A stretch of 64,000 nt of DNA from Bacillus sp. 2205SS5-2 (GTDB taxonomy: Bacteria > Bacillota > Bacilli > Bacillales > Bacillaceae_K): the NCBI RefSeq assembly GCF_037024155.1, contig NZ_JAYKTS010000004.1, positions 124,001 to 188,000 on the forward strand, given 5' to 3'. The notes below the pieces were generated by a model. The model did no database searches and had not been told where the DNA came from. It was given only the letters and a program-made list of their open reading frames with translations. Below, piece after piece: positions 18,727 to 28,315 of the stretch; position 1 is the first letter of the stretch; each line of letters starts with the position of its first letter. The position numbers and the translations under genes were made by a program.

Positions 18727-20337
18727 TTATTTCTCGTCCTCAGACTGATCAATCGGCATGTTTATATCCGATCCATTAAGAATATATTGTAAATCTTTTT
18801 TTACGGTCTGCCAATTTTTATTTGTATGTCCGGCAATCGTAAGCTTTCCATCTTGGTATTTAAGCCAAATCCGACGATGATTCCAATAAGCTCCTTGAAT
18901 CACACCGACCATGAAGATAAATCCACCTAGACCCAAAATCCATAGAGTATTATCTTTATTGACGTTTAGCACAGAGATATTACGAGTTTCAATGCCAGCA
19001 AAAGACATTTTATAATCATTTCCAGAATCGACGTTTTGCATTATGCCGACAAAACTGACTTCTCCCTCGGGATGCTCAGGAGTGAACATCTTAAAAAGGA
19101 AGGCAGGGTTATTAGGAAGTGACGAAGCTGTCTCCGGTTCTCCTTCATCATTCAAACCTGAAAAATCAGGAAAATAGCCCATTAACTCAATTTTGTTCCC
19201 ATTTTCCAGTAAATACTCATCTTCAGGACTGAATAAGTCAATGGTGATGGTCCCCATATTTTCTTCTGTGTCTTTTTTGGATAAAGAAAAACTCATTGTT
19301 TTAAACTCATTTAATTTATATGACGTTTGATATAAGGCAAATCCGTTAAATTTCAACGGCTCGTTCACACGAATTTCTCCCGATTTCACTTCCTTCAATT
19401 CTGCCTGTTGACCAGGAAGCAGACTCTCTGGTTGCTCGAATAAGACGACATCTGTCTGGAAATTTTTCGGGATCGTACCCACTCGGTCGATGGCTTCATC
19501 AAACACATCTTTATCCTCTTCTTTACTATACGTCTCGAGAATGAATTTTTTATTTTCTAAATAATATTGTTTTTCCGTACCGGGAATGGGAAGAGTTTCA
19601 CCTTCTCGAATCCAAAGCGTCTCATCAATATACATACCTGGAACAAGCCTTAGCATACCACCGAATAAGAACACAATAAGTCCTAAGTGATTAACATATG
19701 GACCCCATCTGGAAAACCGACCCCGTTCTCCTAAGAAACTCCCTTTCTCTTCAAACAAGCGGTAGCGTTTTTCTTTCATTTTTTGCTTGATAACTTCTAC
19801 TTCAGCAACGGAAACATCCTCTGAAACCGAATACATTCTTTGACGTTTCAAGAAACTATCATGTCTAATCACACGTTGATTTTTTAATGACTTATATAAC
19901 GGAAATAAGCGATCAACACTGGCGACGACAAGTGAAATGGCTAAAGAGGCTACGAGTAGAATATACCACCATGAGCTATATAGATTGTGAAGCCCTAACC
20001 GATAATACGCTAGTCCTAACCAGCCGTATTCTTCTTGATAAAATTGTTCAGGCGTACGGGAAGGAATATACAACTCCTGAGGGAAGATGGTTCCAACGGC
20101 TGAAGCAATCAATGTTAAAATAATAATCCATACGCCAACCTTCACAGACGAGAAGAAATTCCAAATTTTATCAACAAATGTTTTATTGTACGTTTGAGAG
20201 CGACGAGAGCTCCCTTCATATCTCATATCATGTATTTTTTCATTCTTAGCAGCATCAGTTAAAGCCCGACCACATGACTGACAAAGCACGGTGCCAGGGG
20301 GATTAACATGTGCGCATTCACAAATAGTATCCTTCAT
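18727..20337 (-). CDS. resB: Cytochrome c biogenesis protein ResB
   Basis: 536 residues. A short N-terminal zinc-ribbon-like segment (CECAHVNPPGTVLCQSCG) precedes three membrane helices and a large extracytoplasmic domain, with a fourth helix near residue 470. This matches B. subtilis ResB (542 aa). It forms the System II haem-ligation complex with ResC. It sits 16 bp after resA. Conserved His in the helices are expected to guide haem but were not individually assigned. Confidence 0.95.
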   Translation of the reverse strand: MKDTICECAHVNPPGTVLCQSCGRALTDAAKNEKIHDMRYEGSSRRSQTYNKTFVDKIWNFFSSVKVGVWIIILTLIASAVGTIFPQELYIPSRTPEQFYQEEYGWLGLAYYRLGLHNLYSSWWYILLVASLAISLVVASVDRLFPLYKSLKNQRVIRHDSFLKRQRMYSVSEDVSVAEVEVIKQKMKEKRYRLFEEKGSFLGERGRFSRWGPYVNHLGLIVFLFGGMLRLVPGMYIDETLWIREGETLPIPGTEKQYYLENKKFILETYSKEEDKDVFDEAIDRVGTIPKNFQTDVVLFEQPESLLPGQQAELKEVKSGEIRVNEPLKFNGFALYQTSYKLNEFKTMSFSLSKKDTEENMGTITIDLFSPEDEYLLENGNKIELMGYFPDFSGLNDEGEPETASSLPNNPAFLFKMFTPEHPEGEVSFVGIMQNVDSGNDYKMSFAGIETRNISVLNVNKDNTLWILGLGGFIFMVGVIQGAYWNHRRIWLKYQDGKLTIAGHTNKNWQTVKKDLQYILNGSDINMPIDQSEDEK

Positions 20338-20353
20338 AGTGAATCTCCCTTAC

Positions 20354-20884
20354 TTATGGCTTTAATTTCTCAAATGAGTTTGCAATTATTTCATCAGTTA
20401 ACTCACCTTTAAGTATCGATTCAATATTCCCATCAGGATTGACAAGGAACGTAACCGGAAGATTGTACACACCGTAGGCATCTTGAACATCACCTTCAAC
20501 GTCCGTCACCACTGGAAAACTCAAGTCATACTTTTTAGCAAATTTTTCTACAAGATATTTAGACTCTCCTACATTAACTGCTAAAATTTCTATCCCTTGA
20601 TCTTGAAAAACTTGGTACTGACGATCCATTGCCGGCATTTCTTTTTCACACGGCTTACAGTAGGTACCCCAGAAATTGACCATCACACCTTGCCCTTTAT
20701 AGTCTGAGAGTGTATGAGAATTCCCTTCTAAATCCGTTAACATAAAATTAGGAGCGGGCTTTCCAATTTTAATCATATCCCGACTATCTTTTGTAATAGA
20801 TGCATATAAGGTATACCCAACAGCCGCTAATAAAATAGCTAATATGATTGAACGCATTAGGAGTCTCTTCTGTTTTTTTTGCAT
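20354..20884 (-). CDS. resA: Thiol-disulfide oxidoreductase ResA
   Basis: 176-residue membrane-anchored thioredoxin-fold protein. One N-terminal helix (about 8-30) and an extracytoplasmic thioredoxin domain with the active site WGTYCKPCEKEMP (CxxC) and the later cis-proline loop LPVTFLVNPDG. It reduces the CXXCH cysteines of apocytochrome c before haem attachment. The start at 20884 has GGGAGG 7 nt upstream; the longer ORF lacks support. First gene of resABCDE. Confidence 0.95.
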   Translation of the reverse strand: MQKKQKRLLMRSIILAILLAAVGYTLYASITKDSRDMIKIGKPAPNFMLTDLEGNSHTLSDYKGQGVMVNFWGTYCKPCEKEMPAMDRQYQVFQDQGIEILAVNVGESKYLVEKFAKKYDLSFPVVTDVEGDVQDAYGVYNLPVTFLVNPDGNIESILKGELTDEIIANSFEKLKP

Positions 20885-21069
20885 ATTGATGCCTCCCTTT
20901 GTAAAATAACTTCTTTCCGACATTCCCCAATATTAGGGAACAATTCCGTGCAAGACAAAAGGGACAGTAGGATGTCCCTTTTGATTTTTTCACGTAGACA
21001 AAATTCATTATACCATCTTTCATTTTTAATAAAGAAGTATGAATTTGAATAGTCTGTGACAACTTTCAT

Positions 21070-21795
21070 TTATTTACCGGTTTGTGCCATCGCTCGTAAC
21101 TGCTTGACTTCATGTGGTGTCAACTCTCGCGCCTCTCCAGCGTTGAGACCATGAAGGGTAAGGGAAGCGAATTGCTCTCGTTTTAGTTTTTCAACAGGAA
21201 AGCCAATTGCTTCAAACATTCTTCTTACTTGACGATTTCTTCCCTCATGAATGGTAATTTGGACAATACTCTTACCTTTTTTTTGATCTCCACTAATAAA
21301 TTTCACTTTTGCAGGAGCTGTTTTACCATCTTCAAGCATGATTCCTTTTTCTAGTTTTCTAAGTTGTTCTTTTACCGGGATGCCTCTTAACTTGGCAACA
21401 TACGTTTTGTCTAACTCGTATTTTGGGTGAGTTAATAAATTCGAGAACTCTCCATCATTTGTTAGAAGGATAACTCCAGACGTGTCATAATCTAAACGAC
21501 CCACTGGATAAATACGTTCTCTAACACCTAATATGAAATCCGTTACTACTTTTCTGCCCTTATCATCACTTACAGCAGAGATCACTCCACGTGGCTTGTA
21601 CAATAAATAATACACTTTATGCTCTCTTTCTATCTTCACTTCATTAACTTCTACCATATCTGAATCTGTTACCTTTACTCCTAATTCACGAACCACCTTG
21701 CCGTTCACTTTTACTTTTCCTTCTATAATAAGCTCCTCAGCTTTACGTCTAGACGAAATTCCTGCATGCGCAATTACCTTTTGAAGTCGTTCCAT
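21070..21795 (-). CDS. rluB: 23S rRNA pseudouridine synthase RluB
   Basis: 241 residues. An N-terminal S4 RNA-binding domain (ERLQKVIAHAGISSRRKAEELI) and a pseudouridine synthase domain with the catalytic Asp in GRLDYDTSGVILLTNDGE. Family members modify U2605 of 23S rRNA. GGAAGTG is 5 nt before the ATG. The position between res and spm genes matches B. subtilis ypuL. Confidence 0.94.
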   Translation of the reverse strand: MERLQKVIAHAGISSRRKAEELIIEGKVKVNGKVVRELGVKVTDSDMVEVNEVKIEREHKVYYLLYKPRGVISAVSDDKGRKVVTDFILGVRERIYPVGRLDYDTSGVILLTNDGEFSNLLTHPKYELDKTYVAKLRGIPVKEQLRKLEKGIMLEDGKTAPAKVKFISGDQKKGKSIVQITIHEGRNRQVRRMFEAIGFPVEKLKREQFASLTLHGLNAGEARELTPHEVKQLRAMAQTGK

Positions 21796-22164
21796 AATGT
21801 CACTTCCATTTCAAAAAATCTAAGTCTGACTTGAATTATTACATAAGTACAAGAAAAAGCAAAGGAAATTAAGAATAGAATTAAAATACCAGTCTTATTC
21901 AGGCCGTTTGACATCAACTCGAATGGGTATGGTTTCAGAACTTTATGTAAGATTTTTCCCGTATACATTGTTTCTATCCCGTCTAAATTTCCATCGGAAC
22001 CTTCCAATTCATTTTTGATATCGCTCAAGAATAGACAAATAATGCCTCGAAACTAATCTTGTTGCCGGTATATATAAACAACATTCTTTTGAGGACTGTC
22101 ATTAGGTTCCAATAGACTTTTTTTATTGGTAATCAACAGTAACAAAGTTCTATCAAAGACCTAG
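21796..22164. other. Intergenic region upstream of rluB
   Basis: About 370 bp with no convincing gene. A minus-strand TTG-started frame (22028-21774, one hydrophobic stretch) overlaps the rluB start but has no ribosome binding site and was not called. Confidence 0.45.
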
Positions 22165-22196
22165 AAAAAGACTCTAGTTATTTCTAGAGCCTTTTC
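22165..22196 (-). terminator. Terminator of the dacB-spmA-spmB operon
   Basis: On the minus strand GGCTCTAG and CTAGAGTC form an 8-bp stem with a 6-nt loop, followed by TTTTT. It lies 20 bp after spmB. Confidence 0.85.
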
Positions 22197-22215
22197 AGGT
22201 AGGAAAGATATAATT

Positions 22216-22749
22216 TTATGAAAACAACAATGTCACCACGATTAAGGCCGCGATAAAACCCGCTAGATCCGCCAGAAGACCCACTTTAAGTGCATCGCCC
22301 ATTTTCTTCACTCCGACCGCACCAAAATAGACAGTCAGGACATAAAAGGTCGTGTCTGTACTCCCTTGAACGGTTGAAGCTAATCTCCCTAAGAATGAAT
22401 CTGGTCCATGAACAGCGATGATATCACTTGTCATTCCTAGCGCAGCGGTCCCTGATATAGGACGAATAATTGCCAGTGGTACAATATCTGGAGGAATGCC
22501 TAAACTTAAAAGAGCTGGTTTTAGCGCCTCAATGATAAATTCAAGTGCACCTGATGCCCGGAACACGGTGATTGCAACAAGCATACCTACTAGATAAGGA
22601 ATAATTGAAAGAGCAATCTTAATCCCATCTTTCCCACCCTCTACAAAACTTTCGTATGTCGGCACTCTTTTCAGTGTTCCATAGAGCATAATAAACCCAA
22701 TTAACATCGGGATTATCCAAATAGAAAGGAGCGTAATCCATTTCATCAT
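22216..22749 (-). CDS. spmB: Spore maturation protein SpmB
   Basis: 177-residue membrane protein with about five helices and a nucleoside-transporter-gate-like signature (LGIPPDIVPLAIIRPISGTAALG). SpmA and SpmB act with DacB in dehydrating the spore core. It overlaps spmA by 4 nt. Sigma-E expression is inferred from the promoter ahead of dacB. Confidence 0.95.
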   Translation of the reverse strand: MMKWITLLSIWIIPMLIGFIMLYGTLKRVPTYESFVEGGKDGIKIALSIIPYLVGMLVAITVFRASGALEFIIEALKPALLSLGIPPDIVPLAIIRPISGTAALGMTSDIIAVHGPDSFLGRLASTVQGSTDTTFYVLTVYFGAVGVKKMGDALKVGLLADLAGFIAALIVVTLLFS

Positions 22750-23339
22750 GATCTACCTTTCTTTTTTCTTCTATAATAAAAATATCGATCTATCAATATA
22801 GCACTTATTGTGGAGATAGCCGTCGCAATAATGGTAGGCCCAACAATTTCGGTTGGTGATGCCGATTCATATTTCAACCTTATAGCGATTACTGTGGTTG
22901 GAATAAGCGTTAAGCTTGACGTATTAATGGCTAGAAATGTAATCATTGAACGACTCGCATAGTCTTGATCTTGATTTAATTTCTTTAATTGTTCCATCGC
23001 TTTAATACCTAACGGTGTAGCAGCATTTCCAAGCCCAAAAAGGTTAGCCATCATATTCGATAAAATATATCCCATTGCAGGGTGGTCAGCAGGAACATCT
23101 GGAAAAAGTTTTACAACAAGAGGGCGAAAAAATCTCGAAAGTACGATCAATAAACCAGCGTCCTGTGCAATCCTCATTATTCCTAACCAAAATACAAGAA
23201 TACTGATTAATCCGATTGAAAGAGTGACCGCTTCGTTGGCTGATTGAAAAATAGCTTTATTAACTTCTTCTAACCGTCCATTTACAATCGCAAATACAAT
23301 TCCAATAAGTGTCATTCCCACCCATATAATGTTAACCAT
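22746..23339 (-). CDS. spmA: Spore maturation protein SpmA
   Basis: 197-residue membrane protein of the same gate-domain superfamily as SpmB, with ILSNMMANLFGLGNAATPLGIKAMEQL as the family hallmark (quoted in part). Its stop overlaps the spmB start (ATGA) and its own start overlaps the end of dacB by 8 nt, so the three genes form a coupled operon that lowers spore core water and raises heat resistance in B. subtilis. Confidence 0.95.
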   Translation of the reverse strand: MVNIIWVGMTLIGIVFAIVNGRLEEVNKAIFQSANEAVTLSIGLISILVFWLGIMRIAQDAGLLIVLSRFFRPLVVKLFPDVPADHPAMGYILSNMMANLFGLGNAATPLGIKAMEQLKKLNQDQDYASRSMITFLAINTSSLTLIPTTVIAIRLKYESASPTEIVGPTIIATAISTISAILIDRYFYYRRKKKGRS

Positions 23340-24468
23340 TATTCTCTACGCCAATGCTGATGAAAAAAAGATGTTTCCATACCTTCCACCAAGGTTCTCT
23401 TGAAAGATGAGACGATTTAAAATAGATCGGCACTGAGTGAATTAACTTCTGATCGACATACACATTGGCCTTTCCAATAACTTTAGGCGCATTTTCTGAA
23501 TCCCATTCGTCCTTTGGTTGGATTATTTTATAATCAACCTGAACGTTCTCTTCTTCTTCTTTCGTTAAGGAGAGGGAAAGGCTCTCTTTCAGGTAAACAT
23601 TCCCTTTATACATTTTGTCCTTAATTGCGGCAACCTTTCCCTCTTTTAAAACCTGCATATAATCAAAGTTTTTAAAACCAAACTCATACATTCCGATATG
23701 ATCATTCCAATCATCCGGTCCATCCAATGTAACAGCAATTAAGTGCTCTCCTTCTTTGGAAGCAGTTGTCACAAGAGTTCGCTTTGCTCGTTTTGTGTAT
23801 CCCGTTTTCCCCCCCGTACAATATTCATAAAGCTGTGTAAGTAAGCGATTTTTATTATGCCAAGAGCGGTTCCACTGACTATCAGGTTTCGGCGCCTTGT
23901 GCACCTCGGTTCCTGATATCTTTTGAAAAGTTTCATTGTTCATCGCGTATTTCATCAATACCGCCATATCATACGCTGATGAAAGATGGTTTTCATGATC
24001 ATCGAGACCATGAGGATTGGCAAAATGTGTATTAATCATACCAATTTCTACTGCTTTTTCATTCATTAAATATACGAAGCCATCTAAACTTCCCCCCACA
24101 TGCTCGGCAATTGCCACGGCTGCATCATTGCCCGATCGAAGCATTAACCCATAAACAAGATGTTCAAGACTGATTTCTTCTCCAAGTTGTAAATAAACCG
24201 AGGATCCTTCCGTACGAACTGCATTGTTACTGACCTTAACCGTTTCCTGTAGTTTATCGGATTCTATCGCTAGGATTGCAGTCATGATTTTTGTAATGCT
24301 CGCAATTCTCATTTGGGTATGAGCGTTTTTCTCGAACAGCACTCGTCCACTTTCTTGGTCCATTAACACTGCCCCTTGAGCTGAAACCCCTGGTTGTGCA
24401 CTCACTGGCGAAGTAACCATAGCTAGCAGGAAGATGGAAATAAGAATCGACCAAAATATCCGTTTCAT
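23332..24468 (-). CDS. dacB: D-alanyl-D-alanine carboxypeptidase DacB (PBP5*)
   Basis: 378 residues. A signal peptide (about 1-25), then a serine peptidase S11 domain with the penicillin-binding motifs SITK (nucleophile Ser), SGND and KTG (GGKTGYT), and the PBP5-type C-terminal domain. DacB trims pentapeptides in spore cortex peptidoglycan. The start at 24468 follows AAGGAG and opens the signal peptide; the upstream 37 codons are unsupported. A sigma-E promoter lies at 24514-24542. Confidence 0.95.
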   Translation of the reverse strand: MKRIFWSILISIFLLAMVTSPVSAQPGVSAQGAVLMDQESGRVLFEKNAHTQMRIASITKIMTAILAIESDKLQETVKVSNNAVRTEGSSVYLQLGEEISLEHLVYGLMLRSGNDAAVAIAEHVGGSLDGFVYLMNEKAVEIGMINTHFANPHGLDDHENHLSSAYDMAVLMKYAMNNETFQKISGTEVHKAPKPDSQWNRSWHNKNRLLTQLYEYCTGGKTGYTKRAKRTLVTTASKEGEHLIAVTLDGPDDWNDHIGMYEFGFKNFDYMQVLKEGKVAAIKDKMYKGNVYLKESLSLSLTKEEEENVQVDYKIIQPKDEWDSENAPKVIGKANVYVDQKLIHSVPIYFKSSHLSREPWWKVWKHLFFISIGVENNG

Positions 24469-24513
24469 TCTCGCCCTCGTCTCCTTTGCACCTTTTACAT
24501 CTGGCTTTGTACA

Positions 24514-24542
24514 AGTGTATGCAGGACAAGTGTAGTTATGAA
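24514..24542 (-). promoter_or_regulatory. Candidate sigma-E promoter of dacB-spmA-spmB
   Basis: Read on the minus strand, -35 TTCATAAC and -10 CATACACT (perfect match) are separated by 13 nt, about 46 bp before the dacB start. B. subtilis dacB is sigma-E dependent. Confidence 0.7.
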
Positions 24543-24604
24543 TATTAAAGTAATCAGTCTTGTTTACTTCAATGATCACAATATTGTCCTTCGACCAGTT
24601 AACA

Positions 24605-24640
24605 TCAAAAAAGAAGCTGTCTACTTTCCCTCAGCTTCTT
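24605..24640 (-). terminator. Terminator of the superoxide dismutase gene
   Basis: On the minus strand AAGAAGCTG and CAGCTTCTT form a 9-bp stem followed by a T run. It starts directly at the stop codon. Confidence 0.88.
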
Positions 24641-25528
24641 TTAGTAAGACTGCCATGTTAAGTTTTTTGCTTTCTCATATCGGTGCTCTACTTCATCCCA
24701 ATTCACAACATTCCACCAGTTACGAATATAGTCTTTTCTCATGTTTTTATATTGTAAATAATAAGCATGTTCCCATACATCAAGAACAAGAAGAGGGATG
24801 GTATCCCATTGAGTAAGGAGCATATGACGTTCAGATTGCAATATCTCTAGTCTCCTCGTTCTTGGAGACCATACTAAAATCGCCCAGCCAACTCCTTCAA
24901 CAGCATCAGCTGCTTCCGAAAATTGTTTGTAAAAAGAATTGTAACTGCCAAAAGATTTCTCAATCGCTTTTAAAAGAGGGCCACTAGGTTTCCCACTACC
25001 TTTTGGACTCATTACTTCCCAAAAGATCGTGTGCAAGTAATGACCCGAACCGTGGAATGCTAATTCTCGCTCCCAGTGTTTAACTAACTGAAAATCCTTA
25101 TCTTTTCTTGCTTGTTGCAATTGTATTTCAGCTTTGTTCAATCCCTGTACGTAAGAAAGATGGTGTTTATCATGGTGAAGTCGCATGATCTCTTTAGCGA
25201 TATAAGGTTCTAGCGCATCATAGGCATATGGAAGGGGAGGAAGCTGATGTTTGCCAATAGGGATGTATGTGTTGTCCATCAGGTAGACAGAACCGGTGTG
25301 ATTCCGCTTCTTGGACCATGTTTCTATAGTGAAATTTATTTTCCTCATTATACTCTGTAGTTCTGCGAATGAACGAGAACTGATATGCTGAGACTCACAT
25401 TTTTGTATTTCGGATTCCAAGCTTCGTAAATCTTCTTCTAACCTTGATGAATGAAATGATTCTGTTGATGTCCATCTTTTTACATCATCACGCCATTTTT
25501 TCACATCATTTAAATAATCTTTAGCCAT
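24641..25528 (-). CDS. sodF: Fe/Mn superoxide dismutase with N-terminal extension (SodF type)
   Basis: 295 residues: an N-terminal coiled extension of about 85 residues, then the Fe/Mn-SOD fold. Metal ligands are recognisable as the His of MRLHHDKHH, the His of GSGHYLHTIFWE, and Asp/His in DVWEHAYY. The extended form matches B. subtilis SodF (about 280 aa) rather than SodA. It converts superoxide to peroxide and oxygen. The start at 25528 has GGGAGG 6 nt upstream. It sits between ypuI and dacB, which are adjacent in B. subtilis, so it is an insertion or relocation here. Confidence 0.92.
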   Translation of the reverse strand: MAKDYLNDVKKWRDDVKRWTSTESFHSSRLEEDLRSLESEIQKCESQHISSRSFAELQSIMRKINFTIETWSKKRNHTGSVYLMDNTYIPIGKHQLPPLPYAYDALEPYIAKEIMRLHHDKHHLSYVQGLNKAEIQLQQARKDKDFQLVKHWERELAFHGSGHYLHTIFWEVMSPKGSGKPSGPLLKAIEKSFGSYNSFYKQFSEAADAVEGVGWAILVWSPRTRRLEILQSERHMLLTQWDTIPLLVLDVWEHAYYLQYKNMRKDYIRNWWNVVNWDEVEHRYEKAKNLTWQSY

Positions 25529-25590
25529 TTGTATCCTCCCATGAATGTATTTCATGTTAGCATATGGATGGCAGTTTAAAATGGTGAGAA

Positions 25591-26082
25591 TCAGGATTTA
25601 GATTGAGTCATTTTCGTTCGATAATCCGTTTCATAGTATTCTAATTCTTCTCGGATATGTTGAAATTCTTCTTCGAGCTGAGCCATTAATTTTTGAATGC
25701 TTACTGGAATATCTTGTCGAAATGCAATCGCATTTTTCCCTGTATAGGCAGCACGACTATCTTCAAACCATAAATCAAATTTAGGCGCGAAAAATTCATC
25801 AATGCATTGGTGATAGATTTTATAGAGTGTTTTTTCAGCAGCAGGCTTAATAAACGGATCATTATACATTACGATGGAGCATGCGTCTAGACCCTCTTCA
25901 CAGTAAACAAGTAAGCGACGAAGATTGGATAGTACACCTTCATAGTACGACTGTTCGCCTGATTTTTCGATTAACATAGAAGAAATGGTTACTTCATTCA
26001 AATGATTTTCTAATGTGAATACACTGTTTTCTAGAAATTTTTTTACTTCCTCTACTTGTGTTTTAATAATTAAATTCCCCAC
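25591..26082 (-). CDS. ypuI: YpuI family protein (DUF3907)
   Basis: A mainly helical, cytoplasmic protein of about 163 residues matching B. subtilis YpuI (179 aa), a gene of the scpAB-dacB neighbourhood with unknown role. Recognisable family stretches include SYYEGVLSNLRRLLVYCEEGLD and YHQCIDEFFAPK. The start is GTG at 26082: GGAGG lies 8 nt upstream, inside the longer ATG-started frame, whose own ATG has no Shine-Dalgarno. Confidence 0.9.
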   Translation of the reverse strand: MGNLIIKTQVEEVKKFLENSVFTLENHLNEVTISSMLIEKSGEQSYYEGVLSNLRRLLVYCEEGLDACSIVMYNDPFIKPAAEKTLYKIYHQCIDEFFAPKFDLWFEDSRAAYTGKNAIAFRQDIPVSIQKLMAQLEEEFQHIREELEYYETDYRTKMTQSKS

Positions 26083-26153
26083 AATAGATCCCTCCATAGT
26101 TTAGGTTTACCACTTATATTCCATTAACGAAAAATTCTGAATAACAATTCCAA

Positions 26154-26184
26154 AAGAAAAAGCTTCTATTGAAGCTTCTTTTTC
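26154..26184. terminator. Bidirectional terminator between scpB and ypuI
   Basis: AAGCTTC-TATT-GAAGCTT stem with A5 on the left and T5 on the right. It ends the scpA-scpB transcript on the minus strand. Confidence 0.85.
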
Positions 26185-26198
26185 ATCTTAGCACATCT

Positions 26199-26789
26199 TT
26201 ACGCTTCAGTATCCAAAGTTTCTTGAAATTTTTCAAAGAATAGATCGACATCTTCTCCTGAATCCTCTTTGTTTGAGTCTGGCAGAGGAGGTAATTCTTC
26301 TAAATCCTTTAATCCAAAGTAGTCTAAGAACTCTTTGGTTGTCCCATAAAGAATAGCTCGACCTGTTCCTTCTGCCCGACCAACTTCTTTCACCAGTCCT
26401 TTTGATGAAAGGGTTGCGATTGGTCTTTCTGTTTTCACTCCACGTATTTCCTCTACCTCGACTCGTGTTATCGGCTGTTTGTAGGCGATTATGGCAAGTG
26501 TTTCAAGACCTGCCTGTGAAAGTGAGGTCATACTTGGAGATTCGACTAATTTTTTGATATATGTGGCATGGTCCTTTTTCGTCGCCAATTGATACGTTTT
26601 GGCAATTTCAACAATTGCAATACCACGACTTTCATTTCCTTCGTATTCTTGTTGCAAGGCGGAAATTATCTCTTGTCCATGAACCTCATCTACTTCTAAA
26701 ACCGAGCATATTTGCTTCAATGACAGCCCTTCATCACCTGCTGCAAAAAGGAGACTCTCTAGGATACCTGTCCAATTAATGAGATTCAT
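26199..26789 (-). CDS. scpB: Segregation and condensation protein ScpB
   Basis: 196 residues with the paired winged-helix layout of ScpB ([30 protein letters not shown] as hallmark, quoted in part, then [25 protein letters not shown]). It dimerises and binds ScpA to regulate the SMC ATPase in chromosome segregation. It overlaps the scpA 3' end by 14 nt, so expression is coupled. A bidirectional terminator follows. Confidence 0.96.
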   Translation of the reverse strand: MNLINWTGILESLLFAAGDEGLSLKQICSVLEVDEVHGQEIISALQQEYEGNESRGIAIVEIAKTYQLATKKDHATYIKKLVESPSMTSLSQAGLETLAIIAYKQPITRVEVEEIRGVKTERPIATLSSKGLVKEVGRAEGTGRAILYGTTKEFLDYFGLKDLEELPPLPDSNKEDSGEDVDLFFEKFQETLDTEA

Positions 26790-27540
26790 TCAGATTTCCT
26801 CCTTTACTAGCTTGTACGTATATTTCGTCAAAATTATCTAATTGCTCAACCAAAATTTCATTTCGCTTCATCAACTCTAAAATTGCTAAAAAAGTAACAA
26901 CAATATACTCTTTCGATTCATACTCAAATAAATCGAAAAAACGTGTCCTTTGTTGATTGTTCCTTATTTTCTCAAGAACTTCATCCATTCTTTTTTCAAT
27001 CGGAATTTCCTGTCTTGTGATTCGGCTTGTGATTGGTTTTTGCAGTTTTTTCCTGCGCAACAATTTATTAAACGCGCCAAGCATATCATAAATGGATACG
27101 TTTTGTTCTAATACTTCTTGCACAGGATCATCGGCATATAAAGAAAGATCAATCGGGGGCTTCGTATACATTTTCCCACGTTCTTCTTCTTTTTGTTTAA
27201 GGTCTCGTGCAGCATCCTTGTATTTTCGGTACTCTATTAATCGTTCTACTAGCTCGTCTCGCGGATCTTCTCCAAAAAAATCAACATCTTCATCAAAAAT
27301 TTCTTCCTCATGTTTCGGAAGAAGCATTTTACTTTTGATCGCCAATAACGTAGCCGCCATGACTAAATATTCACTTACAATATCGAGTTGCAGATCTTGC
27401 ATTGTATGAACATATTGTAAATATTGTTCTGTCATTTCTGACATTGGAATATCATATATATCGATTTCTAATGTATTAATTAAATGGAGGAGAAGATCAA
27501 GAGGTCCTTCAAAGGCTTCTATCTTCACATTGTATTCCAT
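26776..27540 (-). CDS. scpA: Segregation and condensation protein ScpA (kleisin)
   Basis: 254-residue kleisin. N-terminal signature [23 protein letters not shown], an acidic central linker and a winged-helix C-terminus ([14 protein letters not shown]). It bridges the SMC dimer with ScpB. Its stop overlaps scpB. Upstream, ypuF is divergent here, unlike the collinear order of B. subtilis, so the promoter of scpAB must lie in 27541-27772. Confidence 0.96.
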   Translation of the reverse strand: MEYNVKIEAFEGPLDLLLHLINTLEIDIYDIPMSEMTEQYLQYVHTMQDLQLDIVSEYLVMAATLLAIKSKMLLPKHEEEIFDEDVDFFGEDPRDELVERLIEYRKYKDAARDLKQKEEERGKMYTKPPIDLSLYADDPVQEVLEQNVSIYDMLGAFNKLLRRKKLQKPITSRITRQEIPIEKRMDEVLEKIRNNQQRTRFFDLFEYESKEYIVVTFLAILELMKRNEILVEQLDNFDEIYVQASKGGNLNESH

Positions 27541-27772
27541 ACTATCACCATTCTAAGCTTTGTCTCATTAAGATTAACTACTAGTATAGTAGATTCAACG
27601 AAATTCTCCAATATAAATTTTGAAAAATGAGGTCTTTTTCAAAATTATTGTTATTTCAGAAAAATAACATTTGAGATATTCTAATTAAATATGGAGGTTA
27701 TCTTTACAAATAATTCGTAAACCAATCCAATCTATTATACACTATAAAAAATAACTAGAGGGGGGAGTTCCA

Positions 27773-28300
27773 TTGATCTATCCTGAAGAATACATACAAT
27801 ATCTAGTTTATTTTCATGGAAATCGGGATTATTTTGAGTGTCATGAAGTTCTTGAAGAGTATTGGAAGCAGGTGGATTCAGGAAATCGATCATCCATTTG
27901 GGTAGGATTGATTCAAGTTGCAGTGTCAATGTATCATTTCCGAAGAGAAAATGACATAGGTGCTATCAGGACGCTAAGAAAAGCGATAGAAATTTTCCAA
28001 CACAAGAGAGATGAATTAACAACACTCGGAATTCATTCGGAGTTATTCCTAGAACAATTAAATGAACAGCTTGAGACCTTGTATACACCGACCAAATATC
28101 AAAGCATGAGCTTTCCCATTCAGGATCCCGTCCTTTTGAAAGAATGCATTAAACGATGTAAAGATAATGGATATAATTGGGGGAATAAAAGTGATTTGAC
28201 TCAAAATGCACTTATTCATCGTCATCAATTACGTGACCGCTCGGACGTCATTCAAGCTCGGCAAAAAGCACTTCAACAAAAAAAAAGAAGTTTAGAGTAA
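27773..28300 (+). CDS. ypuF: DUF309 protein YpuF
   Basis: 175 residues. The first 90 match the DUF309 fold (YFHGNRDYFECHEVLEEYWKQ, then WVGLIQVAVSMYHFRRENDIGA), a small helical domain with conserved His/Glu of unknown chemistry. The start is TTG with GGGGGAG 5 nt upstream. In B. subtilis ypuF is collinear with scpA; here it is inverted and convergent with ribT. Its stop lies inside a hairpin shared with ribT. Confidence 0.9.
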   Translation: MIYPEEYIQYLVYFHGNRDYFECHEVLEEYWKQVDSGNRSSIWVGLIQVAVSMYHFRRENDIGAIRTLRKAIEIFQHKRDELTTLGIHSELFLEQLNEQLETLYTPTKYQSMSFPIQDPVLLKECIKRCKDNGYNWGNKSDLTQNALIHRHQLRDRSDVIQARQKALQQKKRSLE

Positions 28301-28315
28301 TCTCTAAGCTTCTTC
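28284..28315. terminator. Terminator overlapping both ypuF and ribT stop codons
   Basis: AAGAAGTTTAGAG, loop TAAT, CTCTAAGCTTCTT, preceded by a run of A and followed by short T stretches. The stop codons of the two convergent genes sit in or beside the stem. Confidence 0.85.

Noticed and set aside
21774-22028. 84-aa TTG-started frame upstream of rluB
   Set aside because: No Shine-Dalgarno, overlaps the rluB start, and resembles no protein I know.
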